In this document: positions 33,969 through 41,851 of the stretch, in pieces
Position numbering within the stretch: position 1 is the stretch's first letter
Layout of the letters: every line of letters starts with the position of its first letter
Source: Streptomyces seoulensis
GTDB taxonomy: Bacteria; Actinomycetota; Actinomycetes; Streptomycetales; Streptomycetaceae
Assembly: GCA_013364255.1 (NCBI GenBank)
Contig: CP054936.1
Span: forward strand, 5,846,353 to 5,910,352
Reading direction: 5' to 3'
Length of the DNA stretch: 64,000 bases
Translations under genes and position numbers: made by a program
The notes under the pieces: generated by a model
What the model was told of the DNA's origin: nothing
The model's input: only the letters and a program-made list of their open reading frames with translations
The model's database searches: none

Positions 33969-35759
33969 ATGCCTCGTTGGAAGGCCTTGCCCGATGAACT
34001 CGATCCGCAGATCAAGGAGTTCGCGAGCCATTTGCGGCGGCTCGTGGACCGCAGCGGACTGAACGTGGCCGCACTCGCCGACCGCACGGGCTACAGCAAG
34101 ACGTCCTGGGAGCGGTACCTGGGCGGCCGGCTCCTCGCGCCCAAGGGAGCGGTCGTCGCCCTCGCCGAGGTCACCGGCGCCAATCCGGTCCACCTCACCA
34201 CGATGTGGGAACTCGCCGAGCGTGCCTGGAGCCGTGCGGAGCTGCGGCACGACCGCACGATGGAGGCCATCCGGATATCCCGGGCCCGTGCCGCGCTGGG
34301 GGAGTTCGGGGCGTCGGCGGGGGCGGCGGACAAGGCCCGCGAGGACGACACGCCGGGGGCCGGTGAGCCGCGGGACGCGCACGCCGCCGGGGACGGCGGT
34401 GCGCGGGACAAAGGTGCGCGGGACGGCGGCGGGACGGCCGGTCGGCTGGTGCCGGGGATCGCGGGGCCCGCGGGGGTGTCGCCCACGGTGCCGTTGCAGC
34501 CCACGGCGTCCGAGGCGGACGGGCGTACGGGAGCGGCGGGGGCGACGGGAGCGACGGGAGCTGCGGGGAGGGAACGGGCGGTGCCCGGGGAACCGCGGGA
34601 CGCCCGGCCGCGAGCGCGGGCCTCGTGGGCCATCGGCTCGGAGACCGAGGACGAGACCAAGAGCGGCGCCGAGGAAGGCCCCCAGCGCAAGGGCAAGGGC
34701 GACGGTGACGGCGGGGGCGACGCCGGGACCGGCCCCACCGGCACGACGGCGGCATCGAGTCCCCGCACCACCCCGGACCTCACCAAGACTCCCGGCCCCG
34801 CCAAGACTCCCGGCCCCGCCAAGACTCCCGGCCCCACCAAGGCTCCCGGCCTCACCAAGGCTCCCGGCTCCGGCAAGCCGTCCGGGTCCGATGCCGCGTC
34901 CTCCTCCGGGGGCAACTCCTGGCGGGTGGCCGGTTATCGCGGACCGGCGCCGATGGGCGGCAAGCGCGCCTCCCAGGGCCCCGGCGCGGCCGGCGCCCCG
35001 GCTCCCGGCGCCCCGGCCGGCACACCCGGCAACGGCACCTCGGCCCCGTACCCGGCGGGCCCCGCCCCGTACGCGACCGGCACCCCGAACCCGTACGGCC
35101 CGGGCACCCCGAACGGCCCCCACGCCCCGAACGGCCCCCACGCCCCAGGCGCTCCGGGCGCCCCGGGCACTCCAGGCACCCCCGCCCCCGGCACGGGGCC
35201 GAACGCCCCGTACCCCTCCGTCCCGCGCAGCGAAGCGATGAAGCCTCCGCGCGGCGGTACCCCGCTGCGGCGGCAGGTGACCATGTTCCTCGCCGGGCTG
35301 GTCACCGCCCTTCTCGTGATGGGCGTCGTCTTCTACGTCACCGGTGGCATCGGGGGCGGGAAGGCCGGGCGCGCGGACGGTTCGCCGTCTCCGTCGGCCA
35401 GTCCCGCCGTGCGCCTGCCGCCGGGCGTGAAGTGCGTCGGCGCGGGCTGCACCGGCAAGGACGCCGAAGCCATGGGGTGCAGCCGCGCGCAGGTGAGCAC
35501 CAGCCGGAGCGTCACCGTGGGCACCACCCTCGTCGAGGTCCGCTACAGCAAGACCTGCGGCGCGGCCTGGGGGCGCATCACCCAGGCCGCGCAGGGCGAC
35601 CGGGTGCGGTTCAAGGCCGGCGGGCGGGAGGAGAGCGACGCCGTCGACACCGCCGGGGACACCATCGCGTACACGCCGATGGTGGCCGTGGCGGACGCGG
35701 GCCGGGCGACGGCGTGCGTGACGCTGGCGGCGTCGGGACGTCAGGCGTGCACGCGATGA
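33969..35759 (+). CDS. XRE-family HTH membrane protein with DUF2690 domain
   Basis: A 596-aa protein. Residues ~15-75 are a helix-turn-helix (LRRLVDRSGLNVAALADRTG, then YSKTSWERYLGGR). A ~350-residue low-complexity region rich in Gly, Ala, Pro and Thr follows, with repeated KTPGPA units. One membrane helix lies at ~437-458 (VTMFLAGLVTALLVMGVVFY). The extracytoplasmic DUF2690 domain shows KCVGAGCTGKDAEAMGC and VEVRYSKTCGAAWGR, with conserved Cys pairs. The topology couples an outside sensor domain to a cytoplasmic DNA-binding domain. The ATG at 33969 has GAGGGGG upstream. Target and signal unknown. Confidence 0.85.
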   Translation: MPRWKALPDELDPQIKEFASHLRRLVDRSGLNVAALADRTGYSKTSWERYLGGRLLAPKGAVVALAEVTGANPVHLTTMWELAERAWSRAELRHDRTMEAIRISRARAALGEFGASAGAADKAREDDTPGAGEPRDAHAAGDGGARDKGARDGGGTAGRLVPGIAGPAGVSPTVPLQPTASEADGRTGAAGATGATGAAGRERAVPGEPRDARPRARASWAIGSETEDETKSGAEEGPQRKGKGDGDGGGDAGTGPTGTTAASSPRTTPDLTKTPGPAKTPGPAKTPGPTKAPGLTKAPGSGKPSGSDAASSSGGNSWRVAGYRGPAPMGGKRASQGPGAAGAPAPGAPAGTPGNGTSAPYPAGPAPYATGTPNPYGPGTPNGPHAPNGPHAPGAPGAPGTPGTPAPGTGPNAPYPSVPRSEAMKPPRGGTPLRRQVTMFLAGLVTALLVMGVVFYVTGGIGGGKAGRADGSPSPSASPAVRLPPGVKCVGAGCTGKDAEAMGCSRAQVSTSRSVTVGTTLVEVRYSKTCGAAWGRITQAAQGDRVRFKAGGREESDAVDTAGDTIAYTPMVAVADAGRATACVTLAASGRQACTR

Positions 35760-36197
35760 AACAGCACTGTCACCGGGTGTACCGAGTGAGATCCGGGGCA
35801 GCGGGAAAAGAAAGGGCCTTTGTCGTGCATGAGGTGCGCGCGACGGGGCAGACGGACAGGCACCCCCCACGGGAAGTCAGGTCGCCTCGGTGACCCCCAT
35901 GCGGCGGTCGCCCTCGTCCCACCTCTCCTGGACGGGCGGCCGCCACCCCGTGGGGCGCCGCCCCTCACCGTTGTCGGCGGCCGTCGCGCGATCACTCTGT
36001 GGGACGGGCCACAGGGTCCGGGCGGTGCGTGATCCCGGATGCGCGATAGCCTGACCGGTGGATCTCTCTTGACGCCAAGAGATCGATCATCCGTACCTTT
36101 GATCGATCATCGCGGCGCCCACGGTCACGAACCGGACGAGCGGTCCAGCTCCCCGGGGCAGGGACGCCCCACCGCCAGCTGTCATACGGAGAACGCC
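35760..36197. other. 438-nt region upstream of mdh
   Basis: No gene is supported. The distal part follows the XRE-DUF2690 gene without a clear terminator. The mdh-proximal part holds the dyad and direct repeats listed separately (36065-36110). Confidence 0.45.
36065..36110 (+). promoter_or_regulatory. mdh upstream control region: dyad plus direct repeats
   Basis: The inverted repeat TCTCTTG-ACGC-CAAGAGA (36065-36082) runs into two copies of GATCGATCAT at 36081-36090 and 36101-36110, a 20-bp period. The spacing of about two helical turns on one DNA face suggests a regulator binding site. Confidence 0.45.
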
Positions 36198-37187
36198 ATG
36201 ACCCGCACTCCCGTGAACGTCACCGTCACCGGCGCGGCCGGCCAGATCGGTTACGCCCTGCTCTTCCGCATCGCCTCCGGCCAGCTGCTCGGCGCGGACG
36301 TGCCGGTCAAGCTGCGCCTGCTGGAGATCACGCCGGCGCTGAAGGCCGCCGAGGGCACGGCCATGGAGCTGGACGACTGCGCGTTCCCGCTCCTTCAGGG
36401 CATCGAGATCTCGGACGACCCGAACGTCGCCTTCGACGGCGCCAACGTCGCCCTCCTCGTCGGCGCCCGCCCGCGCACCAAGGGCATGGAGCGCGGTGAC
36501 CTCCTGGAGGCCAACGGCGGCATCTTCAAGCCGCAGGGCAAGGCCATCAACGACCACGCGGCGGACGACGTCAAGGTGCTGGTCGTCGGCAACCCGGCGA
36601 ACACCAACGCGCTGATCGCCCAGGCCGCCGCCCCGGACGTACCGGCCGAGCGCTTCACCGCCATGACCCGTCTGGACCACAACCGCGCGCTGACCCAGCT
36701 CGCGAAGAAGACGGGCACCACGGTCGCCGACATCAAGCGGCTGACCATCTGGGGCAACCACTCCGCCACCCAGTACCCGGACATCTTCCACGCCACGGTG
36801 GCCGGCAAGAACGCCGCCGAGGTCGTCAACGACGAGAAGTGGCTGGCCGAGGACTTCATCCCGACCGTCGCCAAGCGCGGCGCGGCCATCATCGAGGCCC
36901 GCGGCGCCTCCTCGGCCGCCTCCGCCGCCAACGCGGCCATCGACCACGTGTACACCTGGGTCAACGGCACCGCCGAGGGCGACTGGGCCTCCATGGGCAT
37001 CCCGTCGGACGGCTCCTACGGCGTTCCGGAGGGCCTGATCTCCTCCTTCCCGGTCACCGTCAAGGACGGCGCGTACGAGATCGTCCAGGGCCTGGAGATC
37101 AACGAGTTCTCCCGCGCCCGCATCGACGCCTCCGTCAAGGAGCTGGAGGAGGAGCGCGAGGCGGTCCGCGGCCTCGGCCTCATCTGA
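36198..37187 (+). CDS. mdh: Malate dehydrogenase
   Basis: A 329-aa NAD-dependent TCA-cycle enzyme. Seen: the Rossmann loop VTGAAGQIGYALLFRIASG, the substrate arginines in LVGARPRTKGMERGDLL, VVGNPANTNA, the catalytic Asp/Arg in MTRLDHNRALTQLA, and His in IWGNHSATQYPD. Length equals that of streptomycete Mdh. The ATG at 36198 has CGGAG upstream. It is ended by a very strong hairpin. It shares the TCA role with sucCD and sdh in this window. Confidence 0.98.
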   Translation: MTRTPVNVTVTGAAGQIGYALLFRIASGQLLGADVPVKLRLLEITPALKAAEGTAMELDDCAFPLLQGIEISDDPNVAFDGANVALLVGARPRTKGMERGDLLEANGGIFKPQGKAINDHAADDVKVLVVGNPANTNALIAQAAAPDVPAERFTAMTRLDHNRALTQLAKKTGTTVADIKRLTIWGNHSATQYPDIFHATVAGKNAAEVVNDEKWLAEDFIPTVAKRGAAIIEARGASSAASAANAAIDHVYTWVNGTAEGDWASMGIPSDGSYGVPEGLISSFPVTVKDGAYEIVQGLEINEFSRARIDASVKELEEEREAVRGLGLI

Positions 37188-37240
37188 GCCTGACGCCTCG
37201 CCAGCGCGGTACGTCACGGCCCGCGTTCGCCGCGAGCCCG

Positions 37241-37280
37241 CACGGGCCCCGTTCCGGATTCGTCCGGAACGGGGCCCGTG
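37241..37280 (+). terminator. mdh terminator
   Basis: An 18-bp perfect stem (37241-37258 with 37263-37280) closed by a TTCG tetraloop. It may also serve the converging MFS gene. Confidence 0.85.
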
Positions 37281-37334
37281 GCCGTTGGTGCCGTTGGAGC
37301 GGCTGGCAACACTGGTGCCCGCGGGCGCGGCGGC

Positions 37335-38861
37335 TCAGGTCGCGTCCCGCCCGCGGCCGCCGTCCCGGCCGTAGCCGGCGACCACGGCCGCCGTCGCCAG
37401 GAGGACCAGCAGGGCGACGATGCGCAGGGCGGGCGCCATGCCGTCGGCGAGGCCGCGGGCGCCCTGGTGGGCGGCGAGCACCGTGCCGGTGACGGCGACG
37501 CCGAGGGCCGCGCCGAGTTCGCGGGCCGAGGTGCCGAGGCCGGAGCCGAGGCCCGCCTGGTGCGGCGGGAGCGAGGTGACCACGCCGACGGTGAGCGCGG
37601 GCATGCTGAGCCCGGTGCCCGCCGAGATCACCAGCAGCCAGCAGGCGTACAGCGGGTAGGGCGTGCCCGCGTCGGCGGTGGACGCGCCGAGCAGCCCGAG
37701 GCCGATCAGCGCGAGGCCGCCGCCGATCACCGGGCGCGGGCGGTCGGACCAGCGGGCCGCGAGCCTGGGCATCAGCGCCATGCCGACGGTGAGCGGCACG
37801 ATCGCCACCCCGGTGAGGGCGGCGCCGTAGCCCTTGATGTCCTGGAGATACTGCGAGTTGACGTAGAAGAGGGCGAACAGGCCGAAGAAGCCGGTGGCGG
37901 TGCCGAGGGTGGCGGCGCGCAGCCGGGGCCGGGCGAAGACCCGCGGGTCGAACAGCGGTGCGGGCGAGCGCAGGGCGTGCCGGGTGAAGACGGCGACGAG
38001 CAGCACGCCGACCGCGAACGCGGCGACGATGCGCGGCGAGCCCCAGCCGTACGCCGGCCCCTCGATGATGCCGAAGAGCACCGCGACCAGGCCCGTGGTG
38101 AGCAGGACGGTGCCCAGCGGATCGGGGTTGCCGCGGGCCGTCCGCGCGGTGCGGGGGACGGCGAGGGCGACGGCCGCGGCGAGTACGGCGGCCAGCGGCA
38201 CCATGACGGCGAACAGGGCGCGCCAGGACAGGAACTGGCCGATCAGGCCGCCGCCGAGGTTGCCCGCGAAGCCGCCGAGTCCGATGGCCAGGGTCCAGGA
38301 GGCCAGCGCGCGGGCGCGGTGCTCGGGCGCGGAGAGGTGCACCAGGATCGACAGCGTGGCCGGGGTGATCAGCGCGGCGCCCGCGCCGGAGACGCCCCGG
38401 CCCGCGATGAGCAGCGCGGGGCCGGTCGCGAGCGCGCTGGTGGCGGCGCCCGCAGCGAACAGGGCGAGACCGGCGAGCAGCGCGCCCTTGCGGCCGTGCC
38501 GGTCGCCGAGCGCTCCGGCTGGGATGAGCAGTCCGGCGAAGGCGATGACGTAGGCGTCGACCGTCCACAGGATGTCGCCGCGCGTGAGGTGCAGGGAGGA
38601 CGCGGCCAGCTGCGGGATCAGCAGGTTGATGGCGGCGACCATGCTCTGCGCGACCAGGACGCAGGCGCACAGGGCCAGCAGCGTGGAGCGCTTCAGGGCG
38701 CTCGTCGGAGCCGGAGCCGGAGCCGAGGCCGGAGCCGGAGCCGAGGCCGGAGCCGGAGCCGAGGCCGAAGCGGGAGCCGGGGTCTCGGCCTGGGCGGACG
38801 CGGAGGCGGACGTGGACGTGGACGCGGACACGGAGGCGGTGTTTCGGGCAGGTGAGGGCAT
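37335..38861 (-). CDS. DHA2-family MFS drug-efflux transporter
   Basis: A 508-aa protein with about 14 membrane helices, as in EmrB/QacA-type proton antiporters. The conserved loop GALGDRHGRKGALLAG (motif A) and GRGVSGAGAALITPATLSIL (motif B/C region) are seen. The N-terminal ~55 residues are an unusual Ala/Pro/Ser repeat (APASASAPAPASAPAPAS) from 6- and 12-bp DNA repeats at about 38700-38800. The ATG at 38861 has AGGAG upstream. It is divergent from a LysR regulator that probably controls it. Substrate unknown. Confidence 0.88.
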   Translation of the reverse strand: MPSPARNTASVSASTSTSASASAQAETPAPASASAPAPASAPAPASAPAPAPTSALKRSTLLALCACVLVAQSMVAAINLLIPQLAASSLHLTRGDILWTVDAYVIAFAGLLIPAGALGDRHGRKGALLAGLALFAAGAATSALATGPALLIAGRGVSGAGAALITPATLSILVHLSAPEHRARALASWTLAIGLGGFAGNLGGGLIGQFLSWRALFAVMVPLAAVLAAAVALAVPRTARTARGNPDPLGTVLLTTGLVAVLFGIIEGPAYGWGSPRIVAAFAVGVLLVAVFTRHALRSPAPLFDPRVFARPRLRAATLGTATGFFGLFALFYVNSQYLQDIKGYGAALTGVAIVPLTVGMALMPRLAARWSDRPRPVIGGGLALIGLGLLGASTADAGTPYPLYACWLLVISAGTGLSMPALTVGVVTSLPPHQAGLGSGLGTSARELGAALGVAVTGTVLAAHQGARGLADGMAPALRIVALLVLLATAAVVAGYGRDGGRGRDAT

Positions 38862-38913
38862 GGCTCCTCCGGGGAGACCGGTGTGGTGGGGGATGCCCTG
38901 TCACCGTAGGCTC

Positions 38914-38939
38914 GCAGGTGACCTGCATTCCAGTGCAAT
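38914..38939. promoter_or_regulatory. Candidate LysR operator between MFS and LysR genes
   Basis: The palindrome GCAGGT-G-ACCTGC (38914-38926) is followed by TGCATTCCAGTGCA-type dyad symmetry up to 38939. The latter contains a T-N11-A-like LysR box. It lies in the 93-nt divergent gap. Confidence 0.45.
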
Positions 38940-38954
38940 CTTGACAAGGGAAAG

Positions 38955-39908
38955 ATGCGCGTGACGCAATCCGCAGAGGTGGCCGGGCCCACGGCGCCCA
39001 CCGGCATCGACCTCAATCTGCTGCTCGCCCTCGATGTCCTCCTGGAGGAGCAGAGCGTGCAGGGCGCCGCCCGGCGGCTGCACCTGTCCGAACCGGCGAT
39101 GAGCCGCACCCTGGGCCGGATCCGCAGGGCGCTGGGTGACCCGGTGCTGGTGCGCGCCGGCCGGCGCATGGTGCCGACCCCGCACGCCCTGGCGGTACGC
39201 GCCGAGGTGAGCGCGGTGGTGGAGCGCGCCCGCGCCCTGTTCGCGCCGGGCCGGGACGCCGATCTGCGCACCGTCACCCGCACGTTCACGGTGCTGTGCC
39301 ACGACGCGGTGCCCGCCTCCTGCGGCGCGGCCCTGTTCGCGCGGGCCGCCCGGGAGGCGCCCGGCGTCCGGGTCCGCTTCCTGGGCGAGAGCCACGTGGA
39401 CGCGCCGTTCCTGCGGCAGGGCACCGCCGATCTGGAGGTCGGGGTGATCGACACCACCTCTCCCGAGGTGCGCACCGAGCACCTGTACGAGGACCGGATG
39501 GTCGGCGTCGTACGGGCCGGACATCCGCTGCTCGGCGGCGAGGTGACGCCGGAGCGGTACGCCGCGGCCGAGCACCTGTCGGTGTCGCGGCGCGGCCGGC
39601 TGCACGGGCCCGTGGACGCGGCCCTCGCCGAACGGGGCCTGACCCGGCGGGTGGTGGGCGGCGTCGGGACCTTTCCGGCCGCGCTGTTCGTGCTGCGCGA
39701 CAGCGATCTGGTGGGCCTGATCACCTCCTGGGGGCTGCCGCTGGCCACGGCGCTGGGCCTGGTCACCTTCGACGTGCCGCTGGAGCTGCCGGTGCTCGGG
39801 ATGGGGCTGGCCTGGCACCCGCGTCACGACGCCGACCCGGCGCACGCCTGGCTGCGGCAGTGTTTCCGGGAGGTGCTGGCGCGGTGGTCCGGCTCCCTGG
39901 ACGGATGA
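38955..39908 (+). CDS. LysR-family transcriptional regulator
   Basis: A 317-aa regulator. The winged helix-turn-helix is near residues 18-75 (LLLALDVLLEEQSVQGAARR, then LHLSEPAMSRTLGRIRRALG). A periplasmic-binding-like effector domain follows. It is divergent from the DHA2 transporter, the usual arrangement for a LysR repressor/activator and its efflux target. The ATG at 38955 has AAGGG 4 nt upstream; the in-frame GTG at 38961 has a better 10-nt spacing and could be the true start. Effector unknown. Confidence 0.88.
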   Translation: MRVTQSAEVAGPTAPTGIDLNLLLALDVLLEEQSVQGAARRLHLSEPAMSRTLGRIRRALGDPVLVRAGRRMVPTPHALAVRAEVSAVVERARALFAPGRDADLRTVTRTFTVLCHDAVPASCGAALFARAAREAPGVRVRFLGESHVDAPFLRQGTADLEVGVIDTTSPEVRTEHLYEDRMVGVVRAGHPLLGGEVTPERYAAAEHLSVSRRGRLHGPVDAALAERGLTRRVVGGVGTFPAALFVLRDSDLVGLITSWGLPLATALGLVTFDVPLELPVLGMGLAWHPRHDADPAHAWLRQCFREVLARWSGSLDG

Positions 39909-39974
39909 ACCCCCGTTCCGCCCGTCCCGGACCCGCCCCACCGCGCCGGCACCCCCGCGTCCCCCCCCCGCGCC

Positions 39975-40766
39975 CTACCTTCCGATGCCCTCCGCGATCT
40001 CCCGCAGGGCCGTCGTCGCGCGGCGCTGGAGGCCCGGGCCGAAGGTGACGCGGTCCGCGCCGAGTTCGCCGAGCGCGGCGGGCGAGGGGCCCTCGCCGGG
40101 CCGTGCCAGCACGTTCATCGGGCCCCGGATTCCCGCCCGCAGGGCCGGCAGCGCCTCCACGGGGGCGAGGATCGGGTACACGCAGTCCGCGCCCGCCGCC
40201 ACGTACAACGCGGCCCGCTCGACGGCCTCCTCGACGGCACGTCCGACGGCACGTCCGACGGCAGGCCCGACGGCACGGCCGCCGGCCGGTCCGGCCACCT
40301 GCCCGCCGTCGTCGCCGCCGTGGACGAACGTGTCGAGGCGGGCGTTGACGAACAGCAGGTCGCCGGCGGCCGCGCGGACCTCGGCGAGGAAGTCCGCCTG
40401 CCGTCGCGGGTCCTCAAGGACACCCCCGTGCGAGTCCTCCAGGTTGCAGCCCACCGCCCCGGCCCCCAGCAGCCGGTCCACCAGCTCCTTCGGCGCGAGC
40501 CCGTACCCGTCCTCCACGTCCGCCGACACCGGTACGTCCACCGCCCGGGCGATCCGCGCCACGGCCGCGAACATCTCCGGCGCCGGCGTCCGGCCGTCCG
40601 CGTACCCGAGGGACGCGGCGATCCCGGCGCTCGGCGTCGCCAGCGCCGGGAACCCGGCCTCGGCGAACACCCGGGCGCTCGCCGCGTCCCACGGCCCCGG
40701 CAGCACCAGCGGATCACCCGGCGCGCGCCCGTGGTGCAGGGCGCGGAACGTGGCCGCGCCGCTCAC
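39975..40766 (-). CDS. Isocitrate lyase / PEP-mutase superfamily protein
   Basis: A 263-aa TIM-barrel enzyme. Features include DPLVLPGPWDAASARVFAEA, SADVEDGYG (Mg2+-binding Asp/Glu), GCNLEDSHGG and FVNARLDTF. These are the ICL/PEPM signature of 2-methylisocitrate-lyase-like, C-C or P-C bond-cleaving enzymes. An Ala/Val/Gly repeat (GRAVGPAVGRAVGRAVEEAV) replaces the usual active-site lid, so the true substrate cannot be deduced. The GTG start overlaps the stop of the AhpD-like gene before it (GTGA). Last gene of a three-gene coupled operon. Confidence 0.78.
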   Translation of the reverse strand: MSGAATFRALHHGRAPGDPLVLPGPWDAASARVFAEAGFPALATPSAGIAASLGYADGRTPAPEMFAAVARIARAVDVPVSADVEDGYGLAPKELVDRLLGAGAVGCNLEDSHGGVLEDPRRQADFLAEVRAAAGDLLFVNARLDTFVHGGDDGGQVAGPAGGRAVGPAVGRAVGRAVEEAVERAALYVAAGADCVYPILAPVEALPALRAGIRGPMNVLARPGEGPSPAALGELGADRVTFGPGLQRRATTALREIAEGIGR

Positions 40767-41206
40767 GCCTGCCGCCCGCCCGGCGGGACCCGGCGGCTGA
40801 CCATCAGCCGGTTCCAGCCGTTGATGACGGTGATCAGCGAGACGAGATGGGCCAGTTCGGCCTCCTCGAACAGCTGGGCGGCCCGGTCGTACACCTCGTC
40901 CGGCACGAAGCCGTCGGTCAGCACCGTGACCGCCTCGGTCAGGGCGAGCGCGGCCCGCTCCCGCTCGGTGTAGCGGCCCTCGGCCTCCTCCCAGGCGTTG
41001 AGCAGCTGGACGCGGTCCTCGGACTCGCCGTTCTCGCGGGCGTCCCGCAGGTGCATGTCGAGGCAGAACGCGCAGTGGTTGAGCTGCGAGGCACGGATCA
41101 TGACCAGCTCGGCGAGGACCGGATCGCCGAGCCCCTTCTTGGCGGCCGCGCCGACCGCCCGCATCGCCTGGAACACCTTCTGGTCCAGCAGCTGCGAACG
41201 GCTCAC
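40763..41206 (-). CDS. AhpD-like carboxymuconolactone-decarboxylase-family protein (copy 2)
   Basis: A 147-aa helical protein with the peroxidatic CxxC in LNHCAFCLDMH followed by an acidic helix. This is typical of AhpD-like alkylhydroperoxidases that reduce peroxides with thiol donors. It is a diverged tandem copy of the protein upstream (both contain ASQLNHCAFCLDMH and TDGFVPDEVYDRAA). The GTG at 41206 overlaps the upstream stop (GTGA), and its own stop overlaps the next start. Tight coupling suggests a stoichiometric complex. Confidence 0.85.
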   Translation of the reverse strand: MSRSQLLDQKVFQAMRAVGAAAKKGLGDPVLAELVMIRASQLNHCAFCLDMHLRDARENGESEDRVQLLNAWEEAEGRYTERERAALALTEAVTVLTDGFVPDEVYDRAAQLFEEAELAHLVSLITVINGWNRLMVSRRVPPGGRQA

Positions 41207-41805
41207 GCGTGCCGCCCCGGCTGGTAGTGGCCCGGGGTCATGCGGGTGGTCACGCCGAACCGGTTCCACGCGTTGATCACCGTGATCGCGGCGATCAGCT
41301 GGGCCAGCTCAGGCTCCTCGAACAGGCCCGCGGCCCGGTCGTACACCTCGTCCGGGACGAAGCCGTCGGTCAGGACGGTGATCGCCTCGGTCAGCTCGAT
41401 CGCCGCCAGCTCCTTCTCCGTGTAGAAGTGCCGCGACTCCTCCCAGGCGCTGAGCTGCACGATCCGCTCCACGCTCTCGCCGGCCGCGAGCGCGTCCTTG
41501 GTGTGCATGTCGAGGCAGAACGCGCAGTGGTTGAGCTGCGAGGCGCGGATCTTCACCAGCTCGTACAGCCGCGCGTCCAGGCCCCGCTTCGCGGCGGTGT
41601 CCAGTCGGATCATCGCCTTGTAGACCTCGGGGGCGTGCTTGGCCCACTCCAGCCGGGGCGCCTGCTCGGGCGCGTACCCGGCCGTGGCCGCCGCTGCCGC
41701 TCCGTTCGGTGCCGTGGTCGCCGTGGTCGCCGCCGTCGCCGTTCCGCTCTGTGCCGTGGTCGCCGTGGTCGCTGTCGTGTCGGGTGTGTCGTTCTTCGTG
41801 GTCAC
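41203..41805 (-). CDS. AhpD-like carboxymuconolactone-decarboxylase-family protein (copy 1)
   Basis: A 200-aa protein. A Thr/Ala-rich N-terminal extension of ~45 residues precedes the AhpD-like domain with CAFCLDMH. Relative to copy 2 it keeps the same CxxC and C-terminal NAWNRFGVTTR motif. GTG start at 41805, 6 nt after TAGGGT, so the message is probably leaderless. First gene of the operon with copy 2 and the PEP-mutase-like enzyme, divergent from a MocR regulator only 46 nt away. Confidence 0.85.
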   Translation of the reverse strand: MTTKNDTPDTTATTATTAQSGTATAATTATTAPNGAAAAATAGYAPEQAPRLEWAKHAPEVYKAMIRLDTAAKRGLDARLYELVKIRASQLNHCAFCLDMHTKDALAAGESVERIVQLSAWEESRHFYTEKELAAIELTEAITVLTDGFVPDEVYDRAAGLFEEPELAQLIAAITVINAWNRFGVTTRMTPGHYQPGRHA

Positions 41806-41811
41806 ATTTCG

Positions 41812-41817
41812 ACCCTA
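41812..41817 (-). promoter_or_regulatory. -10 box, leaderless start of AhpD-like copy 1
   Basis: TAGGGT on the minus strand, 6 nt before the GTG at 41805. Confidence 0.5.
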
Positions 41818-41837
41818 GGCGCGAAGCGTCCCAGGAG

Positions 41838-41843
41838 TATGGT
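41838..41843 (+). promoter_or_regulatory. -10 box, leaderless start of the MocR gene
   Basis: TATGGT, 8 nt before the ATG at 41852. It overlaps the dyad ATGG-T-CCAT (41839-41847), a possible autoregulatory operator in the 46-nt divergent gap. Confidence 0.5.
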
Positions 41844-41851
41844 CCATTCCC

